A DNA stretch of 64,000 nucleotides, taken from assembly GCA_022419385.1 (NCBI GenBank), contig JAJUBI010000004.1:4631286-4695285 (forward strand), read 5' to 3'. The DNA is from Paraconiothyrium sp. Pb-2020. Taxonomy: Eukaryota > Ascomycota > Dothideomycetes > Pleosporales > Didymosphaeriaceae. The notes under the pieces were generated by a model. It was given only the letters and a program-made list of their open reading frames with translations. It ran no database searches and was not told where the DNA came from. This document shows, in pieces, positions 44,276 through 56,679 of the stretch (positions are counted from its first letter, which is position 1; each line of letters begins with the position of its first letter). A program made the position numbers and the translations under genes.

Positions 44276-46392
44276 CTTTGAGCTATACAGCTGTTGTGAA
44301 TGTTGCCACAAGATTGACACTTTGACTCCATCTTATACTTTTCTAAGCTATACTTTGCACCTCCGAATTGGCCCTAGGCATCGAGAACATTCCCCTCGTA
44401 CTAGCAGGATGGGGAATGACTCAACAAGGCGACCTCGAGGTCGATAGGCTGCATTTTCCTGCCTTCGCCATAGTTGCGGGGCCAAAACACGCTCAATACG
44501 CAATACTCTACCTAGGGTATAGGTGCCTCTTTACTGCATGAGCGGGCGAATTGGTCGGCAGTTGGACAAAACGTCCTCCTGACGACAATGTGCGATGTGG
44601 CGCGATGCCAAGGTAGAACGCCGTTGAGAACTTGGCTGAGTTGGTACGTAGCATCGGGCATTGAGTCGTTTAACCCTTGTATGGGTTCCTGTGGCTGCGG
44701 ACGATGATGTCCCGGAGAAGTTTGGTGTTTTGTGGGCGGAAAGTGCGGGGGATGTGGGGAGACATCGATTCCCGCTTGTCCTTTCCTGTCTGGGTCTATT
44801 CCGTGTCCCATAACCAATTAGCCTGAGACTACCTAGGTCTATCATCAGATCACCAGATCCTGTACAGGCGGCTGGCTTTCTGTAAATTTGGCGAATCTTC
44901 GGCTTTCGCGCTCGCACGAGACTAAGAGGTGTCTGCGGGCACAAGGACCGCGAGCTAGACATCGGATTGTGGAGACGCGCCACTCTAAAGAGAATAGTGC
45001 ATACTCAGGAAACTTCACTCTATTGTAGTTGCTATCTCAGCAGTGCCTTATACAAAGATAGGCTTTGCATGCCAAAGGCTTCGCAAGGTCTACAGAATGA
45101 ACAATCTAGACAGTCCTGAACGCCCCCTGAGCCACATACAAGAAAGGGGTTGCATCCAACATCTGCAATTATTGAACATGGTGCATAACGTAGTAAGCCG
45201 GACGCAGCTGCGTATGTCGTCCGGGATGTAATACCAGGATATGAGCAAGGGACAGAGACGATAAACGTTAACCGTAGCTGTAACGGGCCGACCATGATTC
45301 TGGGCACCGGCTCAATATTGCTTGCAGGACAGCCGTAAACTACTCCCAGAAGCCTCGGTCCAACTCAATCCGAACTTCCGTGCCATTAGGAATCTCTACC
45401 TTGGAGTGCAAGCGTTCTCACCATGTGCGGGTTTTTAAATCGAAACATTCGATAACATTTTAAAGACATCAGTACAAATGACTTTCCCGGTCTCCAGACT
45501 GGTCTAACGTTGCACCATTTTGTTCTATACTACAAACACGAGAATGCACTGTGAGTTGGATAGTCGACTATTGGGGTCTACAGTATATGGCTATCAGGTT
45601 AGACTGGCTGTTGACGAAGCTACGTGTGATAAGATTGTCAGGGCAGCATAGAATGTGACTTATACAAGGCCAATTGGCAGTGCTTAGGTCCATTTTCCAA
45701 TGGAATAAGCCAATATACTAATAGTTGGTTCTATGCAGTGTTGCTTCATCTTACTGCAAGTAGTACTTGCCACCATTCCAGACGTCGAAACAAAGCATTA
45801 TGAACCATGAATACAGGCCATTGGTCTTAAGATTGTTCGAGCTGTTCATATCGAAGATTCGTCGTTATCCAAGAAAATCGCAAATTGTAATTCGCTGTTG
45901 AAGATCGTGCGCCATTTCCAGTTGCGCAAACAGCCACCCGCCAAGTCACGGTAAAGGGTAATCGGCGCTGACCGTGCCACAAGCGAAAGGAATACGAACT
46001 ATACAATCCTTTTATTGCTGATCAATGCCGAATTTAGCTGAAAATGTCCTTGGTGTAAGTGACAACTACTACGCTTGGTAAAGATCAGCGCATGGCTTAG
46101 AATCCTCGCAGCAAAGCATTCAGCCTCGTCTTCGCCAGCAAGGCGCACGTCGCGGACACATTTGTAAATATAAGAATCGCAGCTAGACCAAGGACAATAG
46201 CGAACAAGTCAAAGTGAACACAATTGAACAAAGCTGCAAGACACTTTGCGAACCAAAAGCCCTTTGAGGTTCACCACCCAAATACCACACATTAAAGGTA
46301 TGTAAGCATCAACTCTACTTATGCAAGATAGCGTCGCCATGCAATGATCATAGCACTAACCTTACCGATCATTAAGCAGTCTCTACTTCCAC
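44276..46392. other. 2.1-kb intergenic stretch, no gene recognised
   Basis: The left part is the beta-glucosidase promoter. Open frames to 150 codons on the minus strand near 44530-44983 have no recognisable content. 45400-46300 is AT-richer with no long frame. A gtaagc...ag pair at 46297-46376 could be a 5' leader intron of the following small gene. Confidence 0.4.
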
Positions 46393-46620
46393 ATGACGAT
46401 GCCTTCTACTACAGCCACAGAAACACCCCTCGTACCGGAGCAAACAGAGCGTCCGTCGTCATCAGAGGATACTCACGAGAAGGGCAAATCGGACAGCGAG
46501 AAAGTCAACCAAGAGTTGGAGCAATTGACGAAGAAGCAGAAGGCGAGGCGCTTCGCACACAATGTACTGGACGCCATTGTGAAGGCGGGTACTGGTGGCG
46601 GCATGGGGACTGGAATGTGA
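46393..46620 (+). CDS. small charged protein, function unknown
   Basis: A 75-aa frame from the Met at 46393 (MTMPSTTATETPLVPEQTE) has an acidic/polar first half and a basic helical centre (ELEQLTKKQKARRFAHNVLDAIVK), ending Gly-rich (AGTGGGMGTGM). The composition is protein-like and a leader intron is possible upstream. Could be a short regulatory or mitochondrial-type protein; no family recognised. Confidence 0.45.
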   Translation: MTMPSTTATETPLVPEQTERPSSSEDTHEKGKSDSEKVNQELEQLTKKQKARRFAHNVLDAIVKAGTGGGMGTGM

Positions 46621-47009
46621 ATGCAAACCACACAGTGAGTGGCTTCGTTGGCGATGTAGTCTTATCGTCTTGGTGCTTTGAGTTTATCAAAGCGTATACA
46701 AGTACAGGAGCTTTTTACGGGGTGGGCGACTCTTTGCGGAGGCTTTAAACATGCTGTTTCTGTTTTATATTGGAGCATAAGCCGCGATATCATCTAAATA
46801 CTATAGAAGGTGATATAAAAAGAACAAGATTTTCTTATGTGTCTTAAAAATTGCATGCGAACTTTGGAATAGCGAACAAACCACATTGAAGACAATTGCG
46901 AGGTACTGGGCGTTCTTGTTAACTAGAGAAAGTGACGTCATCGTGTTCATATTTATTGATAAGACTGATGATAACGACGAGTAGAAATCGGATTAACAAT
47001 TCCTCACCC
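46621..47009. other. convergent spacer, no gene recognised
   Basis: This 389-bp spacer is AT-rich around 46760-46860; the 3' ends of the two flanking genes lie here. Confidence 0.35.
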
Positions 47010-47790
47010 TTAGGAACGCACATCATCAACTTCATAAACGGCTTCAGGAACGCTCTGCAAATCGTACTCACTTTCCGGCCCAAATCTTGGGTATTGAAGC
47101 TCACTTGGCATAGCTGGTTTCCCAGGTTGACTGCGCTCCGTCCAGAGACACAGCTGCCTTCCTGCGTCTGGAATGTCGCACAGAAGTTGTCGAAACATAT
47201 CGGAATCCTGCAGGTTTATGATCTTCAACCCCGCGTACCAGAATATCTGTGACCTCATAGGATCCTCTCTCACTCTTTCAGTGATTTCCAGGCAAGCAGT
47301 CTGAACTAGGTCGCAAATGCTCTCCTCTGAAATCTGCGTTTTGTAGCTTAACGACTGAGCAAATCTCCCAAGAGCATAGGACTGAAACTTCGGCGCCATA
47401 AAGCGCTCTCCCATGGCGTAGAGGCGCGCTAATGTGACATATTTTGAATAATGGTCAATATCGTTGGAAAAAATTGAGCAGTCACGATAAAGGTATTCGG
47501 CAAAATATCCGAAGAGATTGGGATCTTCGTCCTCCAAATCGATAGCGTTCTTGCTCGTTTCTTTGAAATCCCCCGCTAAACTCTTTGAGAACCTTTCTGA
47601 CTCGGCTGTCAAAAGATTGGAGTGGAGATTGAACGTGGTCGACTTCCCAACGGTGACAGTGATTATACGAGAGGTCAGTAGACTTTACAAGGTTAGCTCC
47701 GTGCTATGTGCGGGGTATTGTGGTCACTAACTGCGAGAACTTGCGTTTCTTAACTTCTTCGGCGGAGGAAGGTTTCCTTTCCTTGGGCAT
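47010..47790 (-). CDS. BTB/POZ-domain protein
   Basis: Exons 47732-47790 and 47010-47682 encode 243 aa. A short basic N-terminus (KERKPSS, EEVKKRKFS) leads into a BTB fold: RIITVTVGKSTTFNLHSNLL, ESERFSKSLAGDFKE, FGYFAEYLYRDCSIF, then KYVTLARLYAMGERFMAPKFQ. The family mediates protein pairing, often as a cullin-3 adaptor. The remaining C-terminal half (residues 140-243) follows the usual fungal helical extension without a second known domain. The 49-nt intron (donor gttagt) restores KFSHLLTSRII. This is the second BTB gene of the window; it is not a recent copy of the one at 16.6 kb. Confidence 0.82.
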
Positions 47791-48414
47791 AACGAATATT
47801 CTATAGATGACTTCGGGTGTTACGGACGTAATATGACTTTGATTGATGGATGGTTGATGCAAGAGTGATGGCAGCATTTGATCTTCTTAAAATAAATTCG
47901 AAACCGCGATGACGATGGTCTGCAGAACGCGCTGCTTGGCTGTGCTACTTTCGCAGATTGCTATGTTCCACAGTTTCCAAAACTGTATGCTTTTCCTGGC
48001 AAACATCTTGAACGCGGTTGGCAAGCTAAAACTCACCAGTATGACGTTAAAGTGTGTCTTCTGCGACCACAAGGTGTCATTCGATAGGGTGGTTAGCACC
48101 CCACGACAAATCACAGTATACCAGGCACCAGGACTTATGGACAGTCGCCCTTGGACCCTTTCACAATAACCGCTCGATGACTGCAGCCCACCCAATCGAA
48201 AGATTCGCTTAGTACCAATCTAATCCCGCGATCATACCAAAATACGGATATTCGAAGCATTGTAGTGCAACTGCTCAATTCCATATCTAAAACTAAAAAC
48301 GCTATTCAACCAAAACTTTGAGCATTCTCCAGCCTGTGGATTCTGTACAACTACCTCCCAATCAGCCCATTCACTCTGGGAACCCCGATCCACAAGTGAT
48401 AGTTCATTAACATT
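47791..48414. other. intergenic, no gene recognised
   Basis: This 624-bp spacer has only uninformative short frames; it separates the BTB promoter from the 3' end of the acetyltransferase gene. Confidence 0.4.
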
Positions 48415-49215
48415 TCATTCTGCTTTGGGCTTCCGTTCGAGCTTGCGCAGAACCCTGGCAGGGTTTCCAGCGACGACATGATAGTCTGGAACATCCTGAT
48501 TGACCAGACTATCAGCGTATCTCAAGCTAAGCATCCGTCCGTTGTATGCTTACCTTCGTCACGACGCTACCGGCCCCAACGGTGCATCCATTTCCAATCG
48601 TCACATTTGGTAGGATAGTTACGTTCCCACCGAGCCAACAATCTTCACCAACAGTAATGGGGCCTCCCAGTTCTGGTCCGTTGGTACCATCACGCAAATC
48701 CGGATCAAGCGGATGGGTACCACTGAAAAAAGACACATTGGGAGCTATCAATGTCCGCGATCCAATCGACACGGTGCAAGTGTCGATAATGGTGCAGTTG
48801 AAATTGATGAAGACATTACTCCCGATTCTAACATTGGTGCCGTAGTCAATTTTGATAGGCCTCTCAATCCAAGGATATGCATGCAGCACGTCATCTTCCT
48901 CATCCTCCGTTGTAGCCGGTGGAGGCAAAGGATCACTGCTGTCGATGATGCTACATTCAATCAGCCAAGGGCACTGCCATGAACATACGTTTCTCGAAAC
49001 CGGGCGTGGCTTGGGTTTCTAAATCGTAATGTGACTTACTCTTTCCAGTGCTCTGCTATTTGTCGCCGAGTCAACTCTCCTCCCATATTAAGGCGGGCTA
49101 CAGCACGGCTGCAACGCTTTCGAGCAGCTACAAGCTCGGGTGTGAAACAATAATAGAGTTCCCCTCGCTTCATGCGAGACAGATTATCGTTATGGTCAAT
49201 GTTGAACACTGTCAT
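48415..49215 (-). CDS. maltose/galactoside O-acetyltransferase-type enzyme
   Basis: Exons 49040-49215, 48554-48950 and 48415-48495 encode 217 aa. The enzyme family moves acetyl from acetyl-CoA to a sugar hydroxyl. An N-terminal Mac domain is visible (SRMKRGELYYCFTPELVAARKR), then left-handed beta-helix hexapeptides: IDYGTNVRIGSNVFINFNC, LIAPNVSFFSGTHPLDP with the catalytic His of THP, GEDCWLGGNVTILPNVTIG, VVTKDVPDYHVVAGNPARVLR. Introns restore EHWKDIIDSSD and VVTKDVPD. Length and order are normal, so the gene looks intact. The acceptor substrate is unknown. Confidence 0.9.
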
Positions 49216-50020
49216 GATAGACTGTGCTAGAGAACGTTGTTTGTCTGGGGACACTACTGATGACGTATAGTCGAAGATTGTTTCTCATATAAGAGGGAAC
49301 ACGTAACAAACACGCCAAGAGCATTTGATAACCAATCGAAACAGTGACTAGCCATTTGTAGCTTTATATAAGCAAGGCTGGACCCCGACCTTTCTAGATA
49401 GATTGACCCACTAATCATTGCGCCCTTTTGTCTGCAAACGATGTAACCGGACCTAAGGGTCAAATAAATTTAGGTTCGTTGATGACCAGCGCCGGAGCTG
49501 AATAAGATGCTGAGCTGGATCATAGTAGCACTCGATAGCCTCCAGGCCGGAGCATGCACATACCGACACTGATGTGTCACGTGACAGGGACTCTTTGGGG
49601 GGAATATCTATGTATTTTATGAGGTATGGTGCTCGGTGGCATGGAGCCTAGGCTAAGTACACGACCCATGCCCAGTGCTGCTGCCACATGCTCCCTGTAA
49701 GCTTCACTCAGCATATAGAATGTGACACACTTCAGATGTGACAAATTTGGTTTGTATGTTGCTCTTCGGCGAATGCCAGCCCTTCCGGTAGCACGGTTTC
49801 TTCTCCCCTCAGTTTTCCGGCCGTGTAAGGGTCGTAACACCTCACCTCAAGTTCATGAGACACAAGCCGAATCTATACAAGGCTCACATGGACAGCCCAC
49901 GATGTCAGTCCGATATTCAATACTTTCATTGAGTTCCATCTTTAGACCAGCCAACAGCACATGCCGGTGACAATAGTATTTGAATCGACCTTATCTATGC
50001 TCTGAGGTTCGAATTCAACA
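49216..50020. other. intergenic, no gene recognised
   Basis: About 0.8 kb without a convincing frame. Confidence 0.35.
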
Positions 50021-50682
50021 CTAGAAATTAGACACTATTGCTCCCAGCCTCTTCTTCCTCGCGAATTCCAATATAAAGTCCCTAATCACAAGGTCAGTCA
50101 TACTGGACCCGATACTCTTATATATCTGAAAGCCCGACGACATCCAGGCCTGAATCTCAGTCGAGAATACCCCCCTACGTTGACGATGGTTGAGGTCTCC
50201 TATTTCCACTAACTGCGCTTCCTCAAGGCCGCTCTGCACGATCTCACCGCCGTGCTCCATTGAGCTTTTTCGATCATCGAGGATTGACCTTGTCAATACT
50301 AGCTGACTAGAGATAATCGTGGAGAAGACGCCTAAAGACTTTGGTAATCTCGACGAGTCATCACCACGATCCATCCTCAAATATCATGATGACTGTTTTC
50401 TGATCAAAACGTGCGGTTTCTGGCATACTGCAAGTCCCCAACCGATCACTAGCGTTCCCGGCTCCGTTGCACGTTTTCAAAGTCCAGCATGTAGATTAGC
50501 TGGCGGGCGCTATCCGAGAAGGATGTCGGGTGAGTATCCGATCTGACTGCGCTCACGCCATCGTGGCTTTTGCGGCTGTTTGGTAGAGCCTCGCGAGCAC
50601 GACGATAACGAGGGTTTTGCGCCGGAGTAACATGCTCTAGATCTGGCTTGTTGAGTCCCACCACATCAATGCGCACATTCAT
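50021..50682 (-). other. possible gene or relic, two minus-strand frames
   Basis: Two frames on the minus strand have somewhat protein-like content: 50682 to 50449 (MNVRIDVVGLNKPDLEHV ... LIYMLDFENVQRSRE) and 50380 to 50021 (SLGVFSTIISSQLVLTRSILDD ... MTDLVIRDFILEFARKK). They might be exons of one gene, but I could not find a splice joining them in frame with good signals. No family is recognised. It may be a decayed gene. Confidence 0.2.
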
Positions 50683-51285
50683 AACAAATGGATATAGAGC
50701 TTGGCTATAAGTCGCTCGCACTGCCCCAGATCTAATAGAAGAGAATAGAAGAGGTCGTTCAAAGAAAGGATAGAGCTCCAGCTTTTGTGTGCCTTAGGCT
50801 ACAGCTTATCATCGCTGAGTGTAATACCTACTACATGCGATCTATATAGGCTACAATAGCTGATACGCTTCCAGCGTTCTGTGGTACCGCTCTACTGCTC
50901 CGTCTCACCTACTTGCACGGAACCCACAAGCAAGAGAGCTAATAGGTTTGAACGAGAGTCAAACTCCGTTAGTGTAATCCGCTCTCGCAAAGCTCACCTC
51001 ATCAAAGCAACAAAAGCCCTTCTACACCACCACCTCAAACCACAGCCCATGGCAGGAACTACTCCACGATCTACGTCTTGACCAACGAAGCATCCTTGAA
51101 ACCACAAACACGAGAACACGAAGCATCGCCTTGCGCAAAACGCTATCATGGCATTCATATCATATCCATTCATCCACTCAATCATACACTCTCGCTATAC
51201 AAATCGGAATAAAAGCCCGTAAGCTCTGGTATATCTCCCCCCCCTTTCCTCCCGCCCTCCCATCCCACCCAACCCCAAAGTAAAC
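50683..51285. other. intergenic, no gene recognised
   Basis: This 600-bp spacer ends with a C/CT-rich stretch (51236-51275) just downstream of the Ala/Asn-rich gene's stop. Confidence 0.35.
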
Positions 51286-52544
51286 CTACGCCCTGAACGC
51301 TCTCGTAATCGTCCTCTTCGCAGCAGCAGCCCCCGCCGCAGCACTCTTATCCGCCGGCCCACCATCAGGATTCGTCACCGCGCCCGCAAAGCCCAAAGCA
51401 GCGTTGAACAGATCCGCCGTGCTCTTATCCCTGGTGCCCGCGTCGGCGACGAGCTGCTTCGCCTTGCCGCAGGTGGTGACGGCCGCGTCGTTTGCGCCGC
51501 AGACGTTGGTTAGCTGGTTGCACAGGGCGTTTGTGATGATGTTGGGGTTGAGGGCGTCCTGCTGGCCGCCGCGCGCCGTGGCGTCGGCGATCTGGAAGGT
51601 GAATTCGTCGGCTTTGCGGCCGTTTTGGCCGGCTTCGAAGATGATTGTGGGGGTGCACTTGCCGAAGTCTTCGGCGCCGGTGAGGATGGAGCCGGCGGAA
51701 GAAGCAGAGCCAGTAGCAGCACCGGTAGAGTTTGAAGCTGCGGCGTTTCCTGCGGAGGCGTTTCCTGCACTCTGGTCGGCGGCGGCGTTTCCAGCGTTGG
51801 AGTTGGAGCTGCCAGAGGCCGCGTTTCCAGCATTGCAAGCAGCACCTGAGTTATCAGCAGCGTTGTTTCCAGCGCCGGCATCAGCGGTTGCGTTGTTCGC
51901 GGTTCCAGCATTGGCATTTCCCTTGTCGGCGTTCTGGTTCGCGTTTCCAGCATTCGCGTTCGCGTTTCCACCGGCAGCCGCACCCCCAGCCGCAGCCTGC
52001 GAGACGACAAGATCACCGAATCCAGCATCGCTCAACAGGTCGAACACGCTCTTGCCGGTGGCATCGAGCGGCGCGCCGGCAGTCTGCTTGCTGAGGGCCG
52101 CGACGGCGCCGTTGGCGTCGACCGCGGGGTCGATGAGGGGGGTGATGCCACGGAGCTCAGGCGTAGCGGGGAGAGTAGCATCGCCGCAGACGTTCTGTGT
52201 GTTGTTGTTTGCGAAGGGGTTTGTGTTTTTCTCAGCGGTGACCATGCCGATTGCAGCGGCGATGGCATCGGCGCCGCCACCGAGCTCGGAGACGATCTTG
52301 TCGGCTGTCGCGAGCTGGGTAATTGTTAGTTTGAGAAGAGAAAAGGGTAGGTAGATAGGCGTACCTTGGCGCAAGAGTTGGCCGCACCGAGGAGGTCAGA
52401 GATGGCACCACCGGCGATGGTAGCAGCGGCACCAGGGGCTCCACCTTGGACGGCAGAGATGGCAGAGATGGGGACCTGTTCCTGGCCGAAGCGAGCCTCG
52501 ACGTAGGCCACGACGGCCGAAAGAAGAATGACCTTGGACACCAT
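51286..52544 (-). CDS. secreted Ala/Asn/Gly-rich repeat protein
   Basis: Exons 52365-52544 and 51286-52314 encode 402 aa. The start gives a short signal peptide (MVSKVILLSAVVAYVEA). The first domain (SAVQGGAPGAAATIAGGAIS ... KIVSELGGGADAIAAAIGM) and a C-terminal domain with paired cysteines (KCTPTIIFEAGQNGRK, LCNQLTNVCGANDAAVTTCG) flank a centre of about 110 residues built from imperfect GNA/NAGN units (ANANAGNANQNADKGN, SAGNASAGNAAASNS). The tail is SAAAGAAAAKRTITRAFRA. It is predicted extracellular or cell-wall-associated, with no GPI signal visible. Function is unknown; the ends are the kind of frame conserved among fungal secreted repeat proteins. Very GC-rich coding makes long antisense frames. 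Confidence 0.8.
51700..51985 (-). repeat. imperfect Gly-Asn-Ala-coding repeat tract
   Basis: The centre of the secreted protein is built of repeated 6-15 nt units (ggaaacgc on the minus strand, seen as gcgtttcc on plus) that encode GNA/GNAAA motifs. At least twelve gtttcc/gcgtttcc cores occur in under 300 bp. Unit lengths vary, consistent with slippage-driven growth. Confidence 0.7.
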
Positions 52545-53651
52545 CTTGACGATGATAAAAATATACAGCTCGAAGTAGTCGTTAGACGTTAAAGTGACCA
52601 ATCAAAAAGAGAGACTAGCTCGTAACAAGGTGTGAATAAATGCCGACCGGGGCGAGTGAATGGATGTAACAGAAAGAAGGACTGGAAAGAAGGAAAGACT
52701 GTGGTGGAGAAGCTGTGTGCTGATGAGATATTTTGACAACGCGGCTACACTGAGGCTTTATACAGCAGGCGTCGAATGCACCCACCGAACATACACGACC
52801 CCCCAGCCGCGCCCCCATCCTGGATGACGACACAGAGAGATTGCATCGTCTCGAGTGTGCGTCCAGATGCGCCGACAGAGAGCAGCGTTCCCCCGCCCAG
52901 CAGTCTGCGAGGTAAGAAAATAGCCCCAGGAACCGGCGCTGCCACACGGTCATGCGTGATACGGTATGGTGGGACGTATGATTTGCTGTCTGCGACTTCG
53001 GGTAGCATTAGCTCCCGCTGTTAAGAGTTTGGAGGGGTTCCTACCGAACTGCGTGTTGTAAGTGTTGTAAGGTTGGCGAAGCCTCACGTTGGCCCCCGCG
53101 ACACCCCGGGTCGCAGTACTGTCTCACATGACACCGCTACACCTGTAGCCGTGCAGTGAAGGCTCGTCAACATACGCAAACACAATGCGTTTGAGAGATT
53201 TTGTACCACTCAGAAAACTTGCGCGCGTCCAGAAACTTCCACGATTCAGTAGATTCGACGACGAGCAAAACATCATGCGAAGACGCAAATGGAGGGTCAA
53301 GAACAATGCAGGCTGGTATTGCGCAAGTAAAAGCGAGAAAATGCTGTTATGCAGCGAAACAAATGCTAGGACAGGCAAGAATGCCCGATGATTGATAAAG
53401 AGGAGTGCTCTATATGCTTCCAGAATCCCGGTTGGCGTTCGAACAAGATCGCCCGTCGCACATTGGATCGTTTGACCGTCGACTGAGCAAAGATCACAGT
53501 GTGCCAGCTTGGCCGTGTATTGGGGTATGCACTTGGTGTGATGCTAGCCGCCAGTGCAAAGTGGTGACCATGCATCGGACCTGCATTTCGACGCTGCGCG
53601 TTCAAACACCTGTTGTGATCTGGACCAACATCCTCCACGCCGCTAAATCTA
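52545..53651. other. intergenic, no gene recognised
   Basis: About 1.1 kb: promoter of the repeat-protein gene on the left; the right end is the 3' flank of the mS38 gene. No convincing frame is present. Confidence 0.4.
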
Positions 53652-54760
53652 TTAAGTCCTATCGAGTTTCCTACGCTCCAGCCTCGTTCTCTTCATGAGC
53701 TTCTTGTACTTGTGCTTCTTCATCTTCAATTTCCTTTGTCTTTTGACACTGATCGCCAGCATATCCGGGCGTCGCAGAATGCCCCGGCTGCGGTTGTTTG
53801 TGTTTTGCCGTTGGCTCATACGGTCAAGGAACGGTTGCTGGACCATGTACTGCTCCGGCTCGTTCTCCGCGGCAGGGTCTGCGATCTCGACCATCGGTGT
53901 GGTGGTGGCTGAATAGACGGGCTTGCCTGAGGCATCCATAGATTCCGTCACGACTACGGTACTGCTCCAGGAGCGGTTCTTGATCTGTGCGGGTGCTGCT
54001 ACAACATCCTCGGTGATCTTGTTCGTTTCGGCTGCTTCTCCCGAAGCCATGGGAGGAGGTGGTGGTCTGAACGGAACTAGTCTCGACATAAGCTCCTCCA
54101 GGGAAACCTGTGGTGTGCTGTCTGAATACTGCAGCTGATTCTGCGATGCTCCCTGAGCAGGTGCCTGCTCCTCGTGAACAGCCAAGGCTGCCTCCAAGGT
54201 CTCGATGCCACTCGAGAGTGTCTGAATATTATCCACCGTCGTTTTCCTGTTGTATGGAGATCGTGGTGCGAAGATGGATTCGAACGAGGAGTTCGTGGCT
54301 ACTGGTGGGATAGCCTGGTCAAGGGATATGGGACGGTGGAGCGAGAAGAACGATGATATCTTTACTTCTGTAGATCGATTAGCAGATGCACCTCATACCG
54401 GGTCGTTCTTTGCATACCAGGCTTCTGTAGATAATCGGTCGGCGGCACATGCGGCACGTTCAGCGCCGGGATCGGAGGTGTGGTGGTCCTCTTCCTCCCA
54501 GCTCTCCCTGTCCCCTTCTTCACAGAAGCCTTTGCAGGCGCCTTTTCAGCGCTCGCGGGCGCTTGCTGCGCAGAACTTGATCCATTCGAGCTATCTGGCG
54601 GCGTCGAAGCCTTGGATGATGATAAGCGCCGTTGGTGGCCGGGACGGGCAAAGGGCTTCTGGGCCGCGCCGAGGGCTGCTGGGCGGGCGAAGGCGCCCAC
54701 CGAGGGCGGTGGCAGGGTGCTGGGGGAGCGGATGACTCTCCCGGCAGCGGAAGAGAACAT
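53652..54760 (-). CDS. mitochondrial small ribosomal subunit protein mS38 (AURKAIP1/COX24 type)
   Basis: Exons 54418-54760 and 53652-54367 encode 352 aa. The C-terminus is the diagnostic COX24/AURKAIP1 block: AISVKRQRKLKMKKHKYKKL then MKRTRLERRKLDRT, a very basic helix that binds mitoribosomal RNA; in yeast Cox24/Qri5 also affects COX1 mRNA maturation. The N-terminus is a mitochondrial leader (MFSSAAGRVIRSPSTLPPP). The 50-nt intron (donor gtatgc, acceptor ctacag) joins DYLQKP to EVKISSFFSLHRPISLDQAI, a conserved motif of fungal members. An alternative donor at the second gtgcat with a later acceptor would delete that motif, so the model here is preferred. Confidence 0.88.
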
Positions 54761-56679
54761 GGCCAGCAGATGGATGCGGTGGTAAAGAGGGTGTCAAAGT
54801 CCGCTTGTTGCGCAGCGCAAGGCGATGATCCTGCTGGCTGCGAGTCACGCCGCTGTTCCTTTTCGGGTTTAGCTGCAAGAGCCGCATCTGGTCACGAGAA
54901 CGAGCCGGAGCCTCGGAAGCATATCACCCGATGCCTGAGGCATCAACTCTCAAAGACCTTCTCTTTCAAGTATACGGGAGAAAAAACATTGTGACTTGTT
55001 TGCCGAGGCAGTCGTAGGTGTAGATTGCCGATATCGGAAATCGATGTCTGCATTTTCTCATATAGCAGAGATGGCGGTACAAAGGTACATTGATTCGTCT
55101 AAAGTTACACAACAGAACGAAAATAAAGACCGACTTAAAAGAAGACGCAAGTGATCCCTTCAGCAGCTCGCGAAGTACTGCACCATCACCCAACGACCAA
55201 CCCCAAATTCCAAAGTGGCAAACCCATCTTTATCAACTTCCGCATCCGTTCCCCTCCTTATCTCCACACTTCCATCCAACAATACCCACCCCCAACATCC
55301 CTCCAAACCCTCGCCTTACACCCTCCACGCACTCCGCCCCATCGCCTTATTCCCTCAAATCACCCTCCCGTGCCCCATCACCGCCATTAAACGGCAAGCA
55401 CAGCCCCCATGCACGCTGCACCGGGCGTAGCACCCAAACCCACGGGTCCGACGATACTTCGCACCTCTATGTATGATGTATACACGTAACCGAACGAGCA
55501 GCTAGCACTTCGCATGACGCGTGCAACGCCTGCTCCGAGCTCACGTACAAGGCCCTCGATGGGGCAACGGAGCGTATAGCATGTGCGCGTTACGCATACA
55601 TCGCCTGCACAGCCGTTGATCCACTGGCTGAGCGCAGCTCTGTTAATCTACTACGGCAAGCTCTCGGTCCCCGAACGCCACAACGTGCCCCGTCGGGGTG
55701 CGTTCCTTCCCGCTGTGTATGTACGCTGTAGATCGATTTGAACGGGGGCGAGATGGGATGCGGTGTGGTGCGCGGGGTCAATCGTTGACAGCGTTGTGGT
55801 GCGGAGTTTCCGAAGCGCGCGTACATGCAGGCGCATACGAGAGGGGAAAGAGCGGCGGGTAACCCTGTACGTGCGGTTTAAGACATGCAGCCGGAACATG
55901 CGTTGAGCACATGCATTCGCGCGATATGACAAGGCAGCAGCAGCGAGTGAAGTGAGAAAGGTGTAGAATTTTTGTGCATGCAAGTTAATTGCGCCCCCGT
56001 GTGAGACTGATACTGTTCATGTATACCGTAGGCCAGTGTGCCAAGCGCATTAGTCGCTGGCTGCTCTGCAATCGGAGAAGAGACCTCCCAAATGCGGGAA
56101 AAGAACAAGATCAAGTGGAGAGTTTGAATGCGGTGCTCGGCCTTTTTTGCGCACACGTCAACACGTAGGAGCTGGAAACAGACTAGCTCTTCTTTCAAAT
56201 TTCCACTCAGCTCATCCGCTGCTCCGTAGAGCGCCTCCGAATAATTAGAAAAACAAAAAAAGTTTGGCGGGTGTGTACCGCTGGAATGGCTCTAAGCAAG
56301 TGCGAGCAAGATCGTCCAATCATCCAGTCCTAACACAAACATGAATAAACTTCGAAGAACAGATGGGATATCGAGGGTATGTAACGTAAGGGCGCGTGAA
56401 GGGCGGCTGATTGAGAGATCATCCAGGGGCTTTGGGACCGTTGCCGTGACTCGAATTGCAGTCAGTGCGTGTGCGTGACCGTCAGAGGCCTGAAAGACCG
56501 GTCCAAGTGAAGTCGGATGGAGGCGAAGTGTTGGAGTGTGGGAGTGTTGGGTGCAGAACATGGCGGTCCACTGCTTAGGTGTTCCAGTTTGCGTACAATA
56601 CAATCAATTGGACGAGACCAAGACTTGGTTCTGGTCTAAAAGAAGGGCGATGACTCCGCTTGATGTGGTAAGGGATTGC
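54761..56679. other. 1.9-kb intergenic stretch, no gene recognised
   Basis: The left is the mS38 promoter; the right is the 3' flank of the G-alpha gene. Short Pro/His-rich frames around 55150-55480 come from a CCA/CTC-rich tract and do not look like protein. Confidence 0.4.

Noticed and set aside
44531..44983. 150-codon minus-strand frame upstream of the beta-glucosidase
   Set aside because: Low-information Ser/Arg/Pro-rich composition and no motif; lies in a promoter region.
51404..52354. 316-codon plus-strand frame antisense to the secreted repeat protein
   Set aside because: Pro/Ala-rich shadow of the GNA repeat; the minus-strand frame has a signal peptide, a valid intron and paired cysteines.
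54362..54417. Readthrough of the mS38 first exon to MQRTTRYEVHLLIDLQK
   Set aside because: The intron with donor gtatgc restores the conserved SSFFSLHRPIS motif, so the readthrough end is an intron translation.
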